A stretch of 64,000 nucleotides of DNA from Vibrio atlanticus (GCF_024347315.1 NZ_AP025461.1:1488001-1552000); one strand, 5' to 3'; shown: positions 28,847-38,224, numbered from the stretch's first letter. Notes: a model not told the origin generated them from the letters alone. Program-made: numbers and translations.

Positions 28847-29458
28847 ATGAATAAAAAGGAACGTTCAACTATTTCTAGAGCGCTAGCAAGTGCTTTACTC
28901 GACTCCAAACTTTCTGAAGAGGAGTTAATCATGCTTTGCCAAAATATTTTGGCTGGAGATAGATTACCTTCAGATATTGCATCTCACATTTTAAACATTT
29001 TAGGTGCAAGCCCATCAAAGACTGAAATGAGAGACGATTACAAGCTATCTGTTAATTTAGATGATTACACCAGTTATAATTCTAGCGGCAGTAGAAAAAA
29101 AACCACTAATTCAAGAATCCATTCTAAAGGCCTTGGTCGCTCAAAGTTAAGCTCGACATCTCCACAGAAATTAGATCTAAAACGTAATGAGATATTGCAT
29201 ACTAATAGCCGAACATCGACATCAAATGATGCAGAGAAGGCATACTCCTGGCTAAAATCTCAAGGAGTTAACAAAAATATACTTTTCGAAGCTATGGAAG
29301 TATTTGACCCATCAATTCGTGATTATTTGCGAATAAAGCCAACGATACTTCAAGCCCTAGAGTACTTCATGGCAATCAACACTAGATCCAGTTTTGATCA
29401 ATTCATGAACTCCTTCATAGATGATAGCTTTGTGACCATGCTAGAGGCGAAAAAATGA
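28847..29458 (+). CDS. Unknown protein, 203 residues (second gene of ParA operon)
   Basis: AAGGAG six bases before the ATG gives a strong start. The N-terminal part (about 1-60) looks helical (TISRALASALLDSKLSEEEL). A Ser/Thr/Lys-rich linker (about 60-125, low complexity) follows, and then a second helical part (about 130-200) with AEKAYSWLKSQGVNKNILFE. No catalytic motif or family was recognised. The two-domain, flexible-linker layout and position after a ParA-type ATPase would suit a partner or adaptor that stimulates the ATPase (inference). Its stop overlaps the next gene's start. Confidence 0.75.
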   Translation: MNKKERSTISRALASALLDSKLSEEELIMLCQNILAGDRLPSDIASHILNILGASPSKTEMRDDYKLSVNLDDYTSYNSSGSRKKTTNSRIHSKGLGRSKLSSTSPQKLDLKRNEILHTNSRTSTSNDAEKAYSWLKSQGVNKNILFEAMEVFDPSIRDYLRIKPTILQALEYFMAINTRSSFDQFMNSFIDDSFVTMLEAKK

Positions 29459-30156
29459 CCGACTTTCAAGTCTGTTTACAAGAAATTGACTGGAATAGTA
29501 AACGAGATCGCTGCCTAAGCGATGGTAGTAATCAAATTGATAGTCTAGAGCATAACTTTCAGATACTTGCTCATTGGTCAAAGTCGTTAGAAACCATCTA
29601 TCATGGTAACGACGCACTCCCTTTTTTACGAGAAGCTCAAGTATCTGCGCAGGATTTTGCTTGTGTCTACTCTCTCGGCTTATATAAAAACTCCGCTGCT
29701 TCAATGAGGACAATCTTCGAAAGTATTCTTTACTTTAGTTACTTTAAGGATCACAACGTTGAGTTGAAATCAGTTACTAGATCTAAATTTCATCTAAGTC
29801 GAAGTAAAATTTTACAATATCATGATGATCACACCCCTAATTTTGCCAGCATTTCCGTAAAAACAAAGCTGAAAGATTTTTTAGACAATATGTACTCTGA
29901 CGTTTCAAATATCGTTCACAGCTCCCAACCTGGGGTTTGGCATCAAATTGCTACATTAGGAGAGAAAGAATATACAAGCTCCATAGCTAAAGAAGTTATT
30001 AGTTTGTTTAATGAGACAATTAGAGTCATTAACCTACTACTACTTTGCACGCTAACTTATGATGAGTGGCTGACCGTTCCGCATAAATGCAGAAAATTTT
30101 TCTTACAGGGGCTGACAGAACATCAGCTTAGTTTGATTGATAAACAAGTTATCTAA
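29455..30156 (+). CDS. Unknown helical protein, 233 residues (third gene of ParA operon)
   Basis: The ATG overlaps the previous stop as ATGA, indicating translational coupling. The protein is predicted by eye to be all-helical, with SAASMRTIFESILYFSYFK, an R-X6-H (RSKILQYH) and a conserved-looking SDVSNIVHSS. The last two features recall HEPN-type proteins, many of which are RNases or accessory units in defence and toxin systems, but the match is weak and unverified. No signal peptide or clear membrane helix. The C-terminus (TYDEWLTVPHKCRKFF) is aromatic and basic. Function unknown. Confidence 0.72.
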   Translation: MTDFQVCLQEIDWNSKRDRCLSDGSNQIDSLEHNFQILAHWSKSLETIYHGNDALPFLREAQVSAQDFACVYSLGLYKNSAASMRTIFESILYFSYFKDHNVELKSVTRSKFHLSRSKILQYHDDHTPNFASISVKTKLKDFLDNMYSDVSNIVHSSQPGVWHQIATLGEKEYTSSIAKEVISLFNETIRVINLLLLCTLTYDEWLTVPHKCRKFFLQGLTEHQLSLIDKQVI

Positions 30157-30157
30157 C

Positions 30158-30195
30158 TTTTTAGTTGGGTAATTTCCAGTTTCTTCAACTAAAAA
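30158..30195. terminator. Inverted repeat after the ParA operon (probable terminator)
   Basis: TTTTTAGTTG and CAACTAAAAA form a 10-bp A+T-rich stem directly after the third gene's stop codon. Confidence 0.5.
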
Positions 30196-30389
30196 TTCAC
30201 TTGCCGCTACACATCTTCTCTTTAGAGCGATTCAATTCTAGATCCAACGCTCTATATCAATTATCGCTTCAGCCCCCAAACGAGGGGCATCAGTAAATCA
30301 GCAAACAAAGATGTTGATATAGGTCAAATCTCAAAGACAACCAACATCTATACCACACCATACCTTCCCTGCTCAAACAGCCTCACGAG

Positions 30390-30573
30390 CTATGCCGCAG
30401 CTTCCAATACTTTCGCCACACTTTCTTCTTGTTTATACCTACCCTGCAACGCCAAAGCCGCTGCACTGCGCTTATCCACCAAAGCGCTTAATCAACTTAC
30501 CTAAAGTGGATTCGTATTTCTTAAAGCGTGAGAAGGTAACGGGTAAGGTTTGACAGAAGTAAGCGAGGCGAGT
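30390..30573 (-). pseudogene. Frame-broken coding remnant
   Basis: On the minus strand one open frame (30573 down to a stop at 30472-30474) ends GKLIKRFGG. A second frame continues as DKRSAAALALQGRYKQ and stops at 30390-30392. Read together they look like a single C-terminus split by a frameshift. No start codon or family was identified. The surrounding 30196-30816 has no other supportable gene, and an AGATGTTG / CAACATCT inverted repeat lies near 30310-30350. It is likely debris at the edge of the accessory insertion. Confidence 0.3.
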
Positions 30574-30816
30574 TTATTGAGTCCAGTCAATACAGCCACC
30601 ATCGCAGTATGGGCAAGCTTGTCTTACAAGCACTCAACGAACAATACCAGAAAACCTACTGCCGATTATCTCCATGCAAGGCCGACGATCTCCTGCAACT
30701 CTGCGAGAATAAGTGGTCGATATCGTGGAAATAACATGAGTCCAGAGCGATGCTCGTTTAATAAATCAGTTGAAAGAACCAAACTTCTTTGGATGTCAGA
30801 ATGTTTAATTAATAAG

Positions 30817-31485
30817 TTACATTCCATCTGCCTCTAACTGCTTAGGATTCCACTTACCTTCATGAATCGCTGAATTGACGTCTCTTCTTGGTAACCAACC
30901 CATGGTTTCAAGTTCTGGCTTATCTTTGAAGTGGTCAACGTAACCAATGCACAGGTACGCCACAATATCGATGTTTTCTGGTATATCTAATGCGTCTCGC
31001 AGTGTTGAGTCATGCAGGATACTCACCCACCCTAAGCCTAGGTTTTCGGCTCTAGCTGCCAGCCATAGGTTTTGAACCGCACACACGGTGCTGTACAGAT
31101 CCATCTCTTGTTTGATGGTTCTACCTAACACGACCTTTCCGGTTCGGTTGCGATCGCAAGTCACGCAGACACCGATCGGTGATTCGACGATGCCTTCCAA
31201 CTTTAGACGCTTATACATTGCCTGCTTTTCATCGGTGAACATTTCCGCGGATTCCGCATGAGCCTGATTAAAACCGGCTTTGATTTGTTGCTTGGTTTCG
31301 ATATCACGGACAACGACAAAATCCCAAGGCTGCATAAAGCCAACACTGGGAGCATGGTGCGCTGCGGTTAGCACACGCATCAAAACGTCTTCTGGGATCT
31401 CATCAGGAAGAAACTGACCACGAACATCTCGGCGAGAAAAAATCGTTTTATATACTGCATCGCGTTCATTCGGCGTAATTTCCAT
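30817..31485 (-). CDS. bluB: 5,6-dimethylbenzimidazole synthase BluB
   Basis: A 222-residue nitroreductase-fold flavoenzyme. BluB splits reduced FMN with oxygen to give 5,6-dimethylbenzimidazole, the lower ligand of vitamin B12. The N-terminal signature FSRRDVRGQFLPDEIP and the segment HHAPSVGFMQPWDFVVVRD are characteristic of BluB rather than generic nitroreductases. GLGWVSILHD and LCIGYVDHF complete the flavin site. CAGGGAT precedes the ATG. No other cobalamin genes lie in the window, and no cobalamin riboswitch was seen upstream. Confidence 0.92.
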   Translation of the reverse strand: MEITPNERDAVYKTIFSRRDVRGQFLPDEIPEDVLMRVLTAAHHAPSVGFMQPWDFVVVRDIETKQQIKAGFNQAHAESAEMFTDEKQAMYKRLKLEGIVESPIGVCVTCDRNRTGKVVLGRTIKQEMDLYSTVCAVQNLWLAARAENLGLGWVSILHDSTLRDALDIPENIDIVAYLCIGYVDHFKDKPELETMGWLPRRDVNSAIHEGKWNPKQLEADGM

Positions 31486-31652
31486 ACATCCCTGTCTTAT
31501 CGTCGTCTTATTGAGTCAGTATTATCCAACTAAAGTGTCTATGTTACTAGCGGTACACAAGCAACATGGTAGAATGCCGCCATTAATCTTATCCTTGTAT
31601 AAGATTGTTGAACCTTTCCATCGCTATTTAGCCAAATCATACCGAGAAACTT

Positions 31653-32858
31653 ATGCCATTTTCCAAGCTTGGATTAAGCTCACCTATTGTTAAAGCCGTT
31701 GCAAAACAAGGCTATGAAAAGCCAACCTCTATTCAAGAAAAAGCAATTCCGATTGTGCTTTCTGGTAAGAACCTAATTGCTGCTGCACAAACAGGTACAG
31801 GTAAAACTGCGAGCTTTGTTCTCCCTATCTTAGAAATGCTAAGTAAAGGTGAAACACAACGTAAAAAACGTATTCGTGCTGTTATTCTGACACCAACTCG
31901 TGAGCTTGCGATTCAGGTTGAGCAGAACATTACTAAGTACGCGAAGTTCCTAAACCTAACATCACTAGCGATGTACGGTGGCGTATCTTACCAACACCAG
32001 AAAGACCGCTTGATCGAAGGTGTCGATATTCTTGTGGCAACACCAGGTCGTTTAATCGATATGTACGGACAACGTGCCGTTCACTTTGATGAAGTCGAAG
32101 TACTGGTTCTAGATGAAGCTGATCGCATGCTAGACATGGGTTTCATCGAAGACATCAACAAGATCATCGCGCGTTTGCCACAAAACATTCAAAACCTGTT
32201 GTTCTCAGCAACGCTATCAACGCCAGTTCGTGCGCTAGCGAAAAGCGCAATCAGTGAAGCAGAAGAGATTTCAATTGCCAAAACTGACGCTTCTAAAGCG
32301 AACATCGAACAATGGCTAGTTACTGTAGATAAAGACCGAAAATCTGCACTTTTAAGCCACATGATCACTGATGGTGAGTGGGACCAAGCGCTTATCTTTA
32401 TCGAGACTAAGCACGGCGCGGCTAAGTTGGTTGCTCAACTTGAAAAGCGTGGTATCGAAGCGGAAGCTTTCCACAGTGGACGTAGCCAAGCGATTCGTGA
32501 AAAGATTCTGGCTGATTTCAAAAAAGGCCGTCTAAAATATCTAGTTGCGACAGGTGTTGCTGCTCGTGGTATCGATATTGATAATCTAAGCCGCGTAGTG
32601 AACTACGACATCCCATTCCCAGCGGATGACTATGTTCACCGTATTGGTCGTACAGGCCGTGCTGATGCGTCTGGTGAAGCGATCTCTTTCCTATCGAAAG
32701 ATAACTTCAAGAACCTGTGCATCATTGAAAAACGTCTTGGTCACTTGATTGAGCGTCGCGTCGTTGAAGGTTTCGAACCACGCAAAGAAGTGCCTATTTC
32801 TGTGTTGAACTTTGTTCCTAAAAAGAAAAGAGAGCAGCAAGAGAAAGAAGGCAAGTAA
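31653..32858 (+). CDS. RhlE-like DEAD-box RNA helicase
   Basis: A 401-residue DEAD-box helicase made of two RecA domains with a short basic tail. Motifs: AQTGTGKT (45-52), PTRELA (81-86), TPGR, DEAD (154-157), SAT, and HRIGRTGR in domain 2. The compact form and the ending KKKREQQEKEGK place it with the RhlE group, which remodels RNA during ribosome assembly and decay. It is distinct from deaD (5.6-7.6 kb) and dbpA (35.6-37 kb), which carry C-terminal RNA-binding domains. Its own terminator follows. Confidence 0.9.
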   Translation: MPFSKLGLSSPIVKAVAKQGYEKPTSIQEKAIPIVLSGKNLIAAAQTGTGKTASFVLPILEMLSKGETQRKKRIRAVILTPTRELAIQVEQNITKYAKFLNLTSLAMYGGVSYQHQKDRLIEGVDILVATPGRLIDMYGQRAVHFDEVEVLVLDEADRMLDMGFIEDINKIIARLPQNIQNLLFSATLSTPVRALAKSAISEAEEISIAKTDASKANIEQWLVTVDKDRKSALLSHMITDGEWDQALIFIETKHGAAKLVAQLEKRGIEAEAFHSGRSQAIREKILADFKKGRLKYLVATGVAARGIDIDNLSRVVNYDIPFPADDYVHRIGRTGRADASGEAISFLSKDNFKNLCIIEKRLGHLIERRVVEGFEPRKEVPISVLNFVPKKKREQQEKEGK

Positions 32859-32903
32859 CGATCAAAGCTTAACTAGCCGCGATAACTAGCCAACGTATCA
32901 CTC

Positions 32904-32930
32904 AAACGAAGCCCAATGTGGCTTCGTTTT
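32904..32930 (+). terminator. Rho-independent terminator of the RhlE-like gene
   Basis: A 10-bp stem AAACGAAGCC / GGCTTCGTTT with loop CAATGT, followed by T-rich sequence. Confidence 0.85.
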
Positions 32931-32971
32931 GTTCTTTGATTCACGGATAAAGATAAAACAGAGGTATTGAG

Positions 32972-33373
32972 ATGATTACTCCTATCGCAACGAGATTAAC
33001 CCGCGGCCAAGACCTCAAACTTGAACTCCAAAAGCTTGTGACAGCACACAATATCTCAGCGGGTTCTGTTGCGTCTTGTGTCGGATGTGTTTCTCAACTC
33101 AATATTCGATTGGCTAATGCGAACAACACCAAGCTCATCAAAGCTCCGTTCGAAATCGTATCTGTGATGGCGACGCTAACCCCAAACCACCAGCACGTTC
33201 ATATATCTGTTGCCGATGAGAATGGCGATGTAATTGGCGGGCATTTGCTTGAAGGGACGATTATCGCCACCACCGCTGAATTGATTGTTCACCGCTACGA
33301 TACTTTGACCTTCAACAGAGAGCATGATGATACGACGGGTTACACTGAGCTCACTATCAGCAGTAACACATAA
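32972..33373 (+). CDS. PPC/DUF296 domain DNA-binding-like protein
   Basis: A 133-residue single-domain protein of the PPC (DUF296) fold. It shows the typical beginning in which the protein compacts around RGQDLKLELQKLV, then SVASCVGCVSQLNIRLAN, HVHISVADENGDVIGGHLLEG and a TAELIV segment. His residues in HQHVHI and GGHL are likely metal or ligand positions, as in bacterial relatives. In plants PPC domains occur in AT-hook proteins; the bacterial function is not established. AGAGGT precedes the ATG. It is 70 bp from the following exonuclease gene, so the two may be co-transcribed. Confidence 0.87.
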   Translation: MITPIATRLTRGQDLKLELQKLVTAHNISAGSVASCVGCVSQLNIRLANANNTKLIKAPFEIVSVMATLTPNHQHVHISVADENGDVIGGHLLEGTIIATTAELIVHRYDTLTFNREHDDTTGYTELTISSNT

Positions 33374-33443
33374 TAGCTTCACTGATAGCAGCACCAAACG
33401 CCTCATATAAAGCGATACCACCCAATAGTAATTAGGAAACACG

Positions 33444-34076
33444 ATGGCTCCAAACTCCGCAGACTCCGCAGACTCCGTTATCGTTCTCGATTTCGAAACC
33501 ACAGGCTTATCACCAAACATGGGTGACCGAGCGATTGAAATCGGTGCGGTTAAATTAGTTAACGGCGAAGTCGTCGACACCTTTCAGCAACTCATGAACC
33601 CAGGGTTTCGTGTTAGTGGATTCATTGAAAGCTATACCGGAATCAGTAACCGTATGTTAAGCACAGCGGCCAGTTGCAGTGAAGTGATGGATGAGTTTGC
33701 AGACTTTATCCAAGGCAGCCAACTTGTTGCTCACAATGCATCGTTTGATAAGCGCTTTCTCGATGCGGAATTAGACTTTATTGGCCGAGACTACACAGGC
33801 AAGTTCGCTTGCTCAATGTTGATTGCTCGCCGCCTAATCCAAGATGCGCCGACTCATAAGCTAGGCGACCTTGTGCGCTTTAAGAATATCGACAACGACG
33901 GTACTTTCCACAGAGCGTTAGCCGATTCAGAAATGACAGCACGGTTGTGGTTATTGATGATTGATGAGCTTCAAAGTGACCACGGCATTCAACAGCCGAG
34001 TTTTCAACTGATGCAGAAAATATCTAAGACCGCTAAAGGCTCTATTCCAAAGCTGCTGATGAGCAACAGAAATTAA
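33444..34076 (+). CDS. DnaQ-like 3'-5' exonuclease (DEDDh)
   Basis: A 210-residue exonuclease-domain protein. All four DEDD acidic residues and the general base are visible: VLDFETTGL (D16, E18), [13 protein letters not shown] (second Asp near 100) and [13 protein letters not shown] (His then Asp near 157-162), the DEDDh order of the DNA polymerase III epsilon family. It lacks a polymerase-binding tail, so it is a paralogue rather than dnaQ itself. Possible roles include DNA repair or RNA trimming. TTAGGAAACACG precedes the ATG. Confidence 0.9.
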   Translation: MAPNSADSADSVIVLDFETTGLSPNMGDRAIEIGAVKLVNGEVVDTFQQLMNPGFRVSGFIESYTGISNRMLSTAASCSEVMDEFADFIQGSQLVAHNASFDKRFLDAELDFIGRDYTGKFACSMLIARRLIQDAPTHKLGDLVRFKNIDNDGTFHRALADSEMTARLWLLMIDELQSDHGIQQPSFQLMQKISKTAKGSIPKLLMSNRN

Positions 34077-34158
34077 ATATCTAAACTCTCTCCCCTTCAA
34101 GTTTGATTGACAGGCTAGTCGCATGGATAACTACTAGCCTTTAGAACGAAAGAAGACT

Positions 34159-34995
34159 CTACTCCTGCAGTGATTCAAATGTTCCTTTAAGGCTTGCTAA
34201 TTCACTCATGAAATAAGCCCACTGCTTATTCGTACTCCTTTCTACGATATCGACTAAAAAATTGGCTGATGTCTGCATGTTCTTGTTAAGCTCAGGCTCA
34301 AGTCCTTCAGGGTAATAAGCTTCATTGTTCAGAAGCAGGTTCATAATAATCGGCTGAGCTATATCTAAGTCGCTTTTCTTTTCTATCAGTGTCGATAAAT
34401 CTTGGTAGGTATTATTTTGATATTGGCGCCAGTTATCGTTGGTATTTACCCATTCTTGAGACCAAGTTGAAATAATCTGCTTTTGCTCTTTCGATACCGA
34501 TCCTAGCCATCGCTCTAACCGATCTTCAATTCGACTCCGATATCGCTCTCTCGAATCTTCATCATTCAATGATAATCTTTCTTCGTAATATTCTTGCTGA
34601 TTTTCCCTAAAGTTCTTTAAGAATTCGTTATCTTGCTCAGGGGTAAGCTGCATGCTTAACGCGTAAATATCGGGAGAGAACTTACTAACGATTGAGCGAA
34701 TATGGTCTTTAATTTGGTCACTTTGTTCAGTGATAAAAGCAGAATTCATATCAGAACGATCTGTGTTTTGGATCACTTCTAATTGCGAAATATATAACGG
34801 CAGTTGAGTTTCTTTATGCCATTGCTGTAATAAATCGAAGCGCTCTTCTAGCTCTGATTCCTGACTATTGGAAAGAGTTACAAAGTCTTCAATATAGCTA
34901 ACGACAAACCAGCTTATATTGTTATAGGCAAATTTAGTCCCGCAGCCAGAGAATAGAAAACAGCTTAATAAGACTAACCAGCGACACTTTCTCAT
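34159..34995 (-). CDS. DUF6279 family lipoprotein
   Basis: A 278-residue lipoprotein: signal MRKCRWLVLLSCFLFSGCG with the lipid Cys near 18, followed by GTKFAYNNISWFVVSYIEDF, a segment typical of the DUF6279 family. The mature part is strongly helical with long charged stretches (about 45-200, coiled-coil-like). The residue after Cys is Gly, compatible with outer-membrane sorting. GAGAGGG precedes the ATG. Function unknown. Confidence 0.85.
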   Translation of the reverse strand: MRKCRWLVLLSCFLFSGCGTKFAYNNISWFVVSYIEDFVTLSNSQESELEERFDLLQQWHKETQLPLYISQLEVIQNTDRSDMNSAFITEQSDQIKDHIRSIVSKFSPDIYALSMQLTPEQDNEFLKNFRENQQEYYEERLSLNDEDSRERYRSRIEDRLERWLGSVSKEQKQIISTWSQEWVNTNDNWRQYQNNTYQDLSTLIEKKSDLDIAQPIIMNLLLNNEAYYPEGLEPELNKNMQTSANFLVDIVERSTNKQWAYFMSELASLKGTFESLQE

Positions 34996-35256
34996 TACAC
35001 CCTCTCACAACATTTTACTCAACAACGAACCTCAAGACGATCTTATAACATTAGCTACAAAATCGGGTTCTCGTAAAAACTTTCGGATAAATTGAGACTC
35101 AGACTTGCTAATCTAACTATTTCGGCAAATGATTAAACTAAAAATAATTAATGGCAGTGATGTAACTTGATTTTTATTGCTCATTTGACGCAATACGAAC
35201 CCTATAAATGAGTTGGGTTGGCGTATTTCAAATGATTGATATTTGGGAGGGGAGCT

Positions 35257-35430
35257 ATGGCCGCTATTCCTGATCATCCAAGCGATTTAGAATATGAGCT
35301 TTGTTATTTTGACGATGGTTCAATAACCACAATCACGATATTGGTTCACAATCGAAAGGAAGCGATGACTTGGTATCTTAGCGAGGGAAAACATATCAAC
35401 GATCTTTATTCGATAAGACCCGATGAATAA
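35257..35430 (+). CDS. Small conserved-looking protein, 57 residues
   Basis: A very strong ribosome-binding site (GGGAGGGGAGCT) precedes ATG 35257, which is better supported than the in-frame ATG seven codons earlier. The peptide starts MAAIPDHPSDLEYELCYFDD and ends near YSIRPDE; it is acidic with aromatic residues and has no membrane segment. No family is recognised. It stands alone between genes on the other strand. Confidence 0.6.
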   Translation: MAAIPDHPSDLEYELCYFDDGSITTITILVHNRKEAMTWYLSEGKHINDLYSIRPDE

Positions 35431-35570
35431 TGCTTTGGTATAGAGAACTAGGTCGATAAACCTAAGAGAGTAAACTTGAGTGGCATTTTGTGGAACACCC
35501 TTTACTGCAATGTCATTAAGTAGCAATCTCGTTAATTAGACATATCGCAGCAAAGGGATTCAGTCTCGAA

Positions 35571-36950
35571 TTACTTCAGGATTCGGGCGCGAAATTGACG
35601 CCCCTTCATCTTACCTGATTCGATTTTTCCTAATGCTTTCTTAGCCATTGATCTTTCTACAGCTACGTAAGCGCGCATCGCGAACAAGTTGATCTTGCCT
35701 ACTGACTTACCATCAATACCGCCTTGGCCTGTCAACGCACCAAGGATATCACCTGCGCGAAGTTTCGCTTTCTTACCACCATCAATCTGGATAGTTACCA
35801 TGTTTGAGTAGTACGGCTTAGCAATTGGTTTAGCTGGCAACTGAGACGGTTCGATTGGCATATCCATGTACTCATCAATTTGAGCAACACGGTGCATCTC
35901 TTTTTCGCTAAAGAAGCTGATAGCGACGCCTTTGCTTCCTGCACGTCCAGTACGACCGATGCGGTGTACGTGAACTTCAGGATCGCGAGACAACTCAAAG
36001 TTGAACACAGCATCTAGGTTATCAACATCAAGACCACGAGCAGCAACATCTGTTGCAACCAAGATAGAGATGGTTTTATTTGAGAACTGAACCAAAGCTT
36101 GGTCACGTTCACGCTGTTCCATGTCGCCATGAAGCTCAATAACACTGAAGCCACGGTGGCTTAGCTCGTCGTTTACGTTCTGTACTTCTTTCTTAGTATT
36201 ACAGAACACAACCGCTGACTCTGGTTGATGATGAAGAAGCATTAGCTCTAGTGCGTCATCACGAGCTTCAGTACCTTCAACCTTATAAAAGTGTTGCTGG
36301 ATGCTTGAGTGATCGTGTGTTGATTCAACCTTCACCATTTCAGGGTTATTCATGATGCGGTCTGCAACAGATTTAATCTGTTTAGGGAAAGTTGCACTGA
36401 ACAATAACGTTTGACGATCTTTTGGTGCTGCTTCAATAACAGCATCTAGTGCATCTTGGAAACCCATTTCCAGCATGCGGTCGGCTTCATCTAACACAAG
36501 TGTGTTCAACTCAGACAGGTCAATACGGTCTCTCTCTAGGTGGTCAAGGATACGACCAGGAGTGCCCACAAGAATGTGTGCGCCATGCTCTAATGAACCA
36601 ATTTGTGGGCCCATTGGCATACCGCCACATAGTGTCAGCACTTTAATATTGTGAATACCACGAGCAAGAGTACGGATCTCTTTTGCTACTTGGTCTGCTA
36701 GCTCACGAGTCGGACATAACACTAAAGACTGAACACGGAAACGCTTAACGCGTAGGTTTTGCAGCACGCCTAAACCAAAAGCAGCTGTTTTACCTGAACC
36801 CGTTTTACCCTGACCGATAACATCCTTGCCATCCAGAATAGTAGGAAGACTTAACGCTTGAATAGGCGTCATTTCAGTATAACCAAGAGAATCTAACGTA
36901 TTTAGAAGCTCTGGTTTAAGGGCGATTGAAGAGAATTTTGAAGTGCTCAA
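35571..36950 (-). CDS. dbpA: ATP-dependent RNA helicase DbpA
   Basis: A 459-residue DEAD-box helicase that acts on 23S rRNA during large-subunit assembly. Motifs: GKTGSGKT (48-55), PTREL, TPGR, DEAD (153-156), SAT and HRIGRTGRAG. The C-terminal domain (about 385-459, with KLRAGDILGALTGQGGI and KIESGKMKGRQFRARIL) is the DbpA-type rRNA-binding domain that recognises hairpin 92. The start appears to be TTG at 36950 (reads as Met), with GGATA upstream; no nearby ATG fits. Monocistronic on the minus strand. Confidence 0.95.
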   Translation of the reverse strand: MSTSKFSSIALKPELLNTLDSLGYTEMTPIQALSLPTILDGKDVIGQGKTGSGKTAAFGLGVLQNLRVKRFRVQSLVLCPTRELADQVAKEIRTLARGIHNIKVLTLCGGMPMGPQIGSLEHGAHILVGTPGRILDHLERDRIDLSELNTLVLDEADRMLEMGFQDALDAVIEAAPKDRQTLLFSATFPKQIKSVADRIMNNPEMVKVESTHDHSSIQQHFYKVEGTEARDDALELMLLHHQPESAVVFCNTKKEVQNVNDELSHRGFSVIELHGDMEQRERDQALVQFSNKTISILVATDVAARGLDVDNLDAVFNFELSRDPEVHVHRIGRTGRAGSKGVAISFFSEKEMHRVAQIDEYMDMPIEPSQLPAKPIAKPYYSNMVTIQIDGGKKAKLRAGDILGALTGQGGIDGKSVGKINLFAMRAYVAVERSMAKKALGKIESGKMKGRQFRARILK

Positions 36951-37052
36951 TGGAAATATCCAACTGGTGAAAAACAGAGTGCATTATGAGTGTTTTTGAA
37001 AATTATTCCACTTTAATCACAGTTTTGAAGAAATAGGTTAGGCGAACACAAA

Positions 37053-37077
37053 AAAGCCAGCTTTGTTAGCTGGCTTT
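37053..37077 (-). terminator. Rho-independent terminator of the YdhF-like gene
   Basis: A 10-bp perfect stem AAAGCCAGCT / AGCTGGCTTT with a five-base loop and A-run, 20 bp after the stop codon. Confidence 0.88.
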
Positions 37078-37098
37078 GACTTCTATACGAATTGCTTT

Positions 37099-38007
37099 CT
37101 ATGGCACACCGTGACCTTTAGAGGCAACCCAAACGCGATACCATTGCTCGCGCGTAAGTTCTATTTTCAGTGCATCAACGGCCGTTTTCACACGCTCAAT
37201 CTTACCTGAACCAATAATAGTAATCGGATTAGACGGTAATCGACGAACCCAAGCGTAAATTACTTGGTCAATACTATCTGCACCCACTTCTTGGCGAATG
37301 GCTTCTAGTTCATCACGAACACGAATCGCTTGTGCTGAATCGCCACTAAAGATGCTACCACCACCGAGACAAGACCACGCCATTGGACGAATACGGTTCA
37401 TCTGCAGTTGATCTAGCGTGCCATCATGAGCCACTTCGAAGTTCAATGGGTTGATTTCAACTTGGTTAGTCACTAGTGGCTTACCTAGTCGAGATTGCAG
37501 TAAGTCGAACTGACGCGGTGAAAAGTTAGAGACACCGAAGTGCTTAACTTTGCCGACTTTATGAAGTTCAGCGAACGCTTCTGCCACTTCATCTGCATCC
37601 ATCAGTACATCTGGGCGGTGAATGAGTAATACATCAAGTTCGGTTACACCCAAACGCTCTAGAGAGTTATTTACTGATTGGTAAATATGGTGCGCGCTGG
37701 TGTCATAGTGATTGATCTTACGATCTGGAGTGTGGTCACCACACAAGTTGATGTCGCACTTGGTGACGATTTGAATATCATCACGGAGGCTTGGCTCAAG
37801 CGCTAATGCTTCACCAAACAACTTTTCACATTGGTAGTTACCGTAGATATCCGCGTGATCAACAGTTGTGATACCAAGATCAATGTGCTGCTTCAGGAAA
37901 GTCAGGCGTTGTTGCGGGGTCATGCCCCACTCCGCTGTACGCCAGTATCCTTGCACCAACTCAGAAAGTTCTGGGCCTTGTGGCGCTGTCGTTACTCTTG
38001 CAACCAT
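37099..38007 (-). CDS. Aldo/keto reductase, YdhF-like
   Basis: A 302-residue oxidoreductase aligning with E. coli YdhF from end to end: GITTVDHADIYGNYQCE (Asp, Tyr), LLIHRPDVLMDADEVAEAF, VKHFGVSNFSPRQFDLLQSR, MAWSCLGGG and PITIIGSGKIERV. These supply the catalytic Asp/Tyr/Lys/His set and NADP(H) site of the family. The substrate is unknown. AAGGAGA lies correctly before the ATG. It is monocistronic and is the second aldo/keto reductase in the window. Confidence 0.92.
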   Translation of the reverse strand: MVARVTTAPQGPELSELVQGYWRTAEWGMTPQQRLTFLKQHIDLGITTVDHADIYGNYQCEKLFGEALALEPSLRDDIQIVTKCDINLCGDHTPDRKINHYDTSAHHIYQSVNNSLERLGVTELDVLLIHRPDVLMDADEVAEAFAELHKVGKVKHFGVSNFSPRQFDLLQSRLGKPLVTNQVEINPLNFEVAHDGTLDQLQMNRIRPMAWSCLGGGSIFSGDSAQAIRVRDELEAIRQEVGADSIDQVIYAWVRRLPSNPITIIGSGKIERVKTAVDALKIELTREQWYRVWVASKGHGVP

Positions 38008-38224
38008 GGGTTGTCTCCTTTATCAATACTGCATGTATCCTAAGCTCGTTTTACCGAAGGCTCAACGTATAACAAATGGCAAAGGTAAACGCTTACTAAA
38101 AATGTGAGAGCCACAGAAAAACGAACACTTAAATGAATAATAGCTTGCTGTCTGCCCGTCAGCCGTTCTCCTGAAAGGCTTGTTTACTCTGATGAATGAC
38201 GAAACCATCTATAAATTTGAGCAA

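Noticed and set aside
30550..30837. Plus-strand open frame of 95 codons next to bluB
   Set aside because: No ribosome-binding site, unlikely composition, and it overlaps the bluB end; the opposite strand shows broken coding traces instead.
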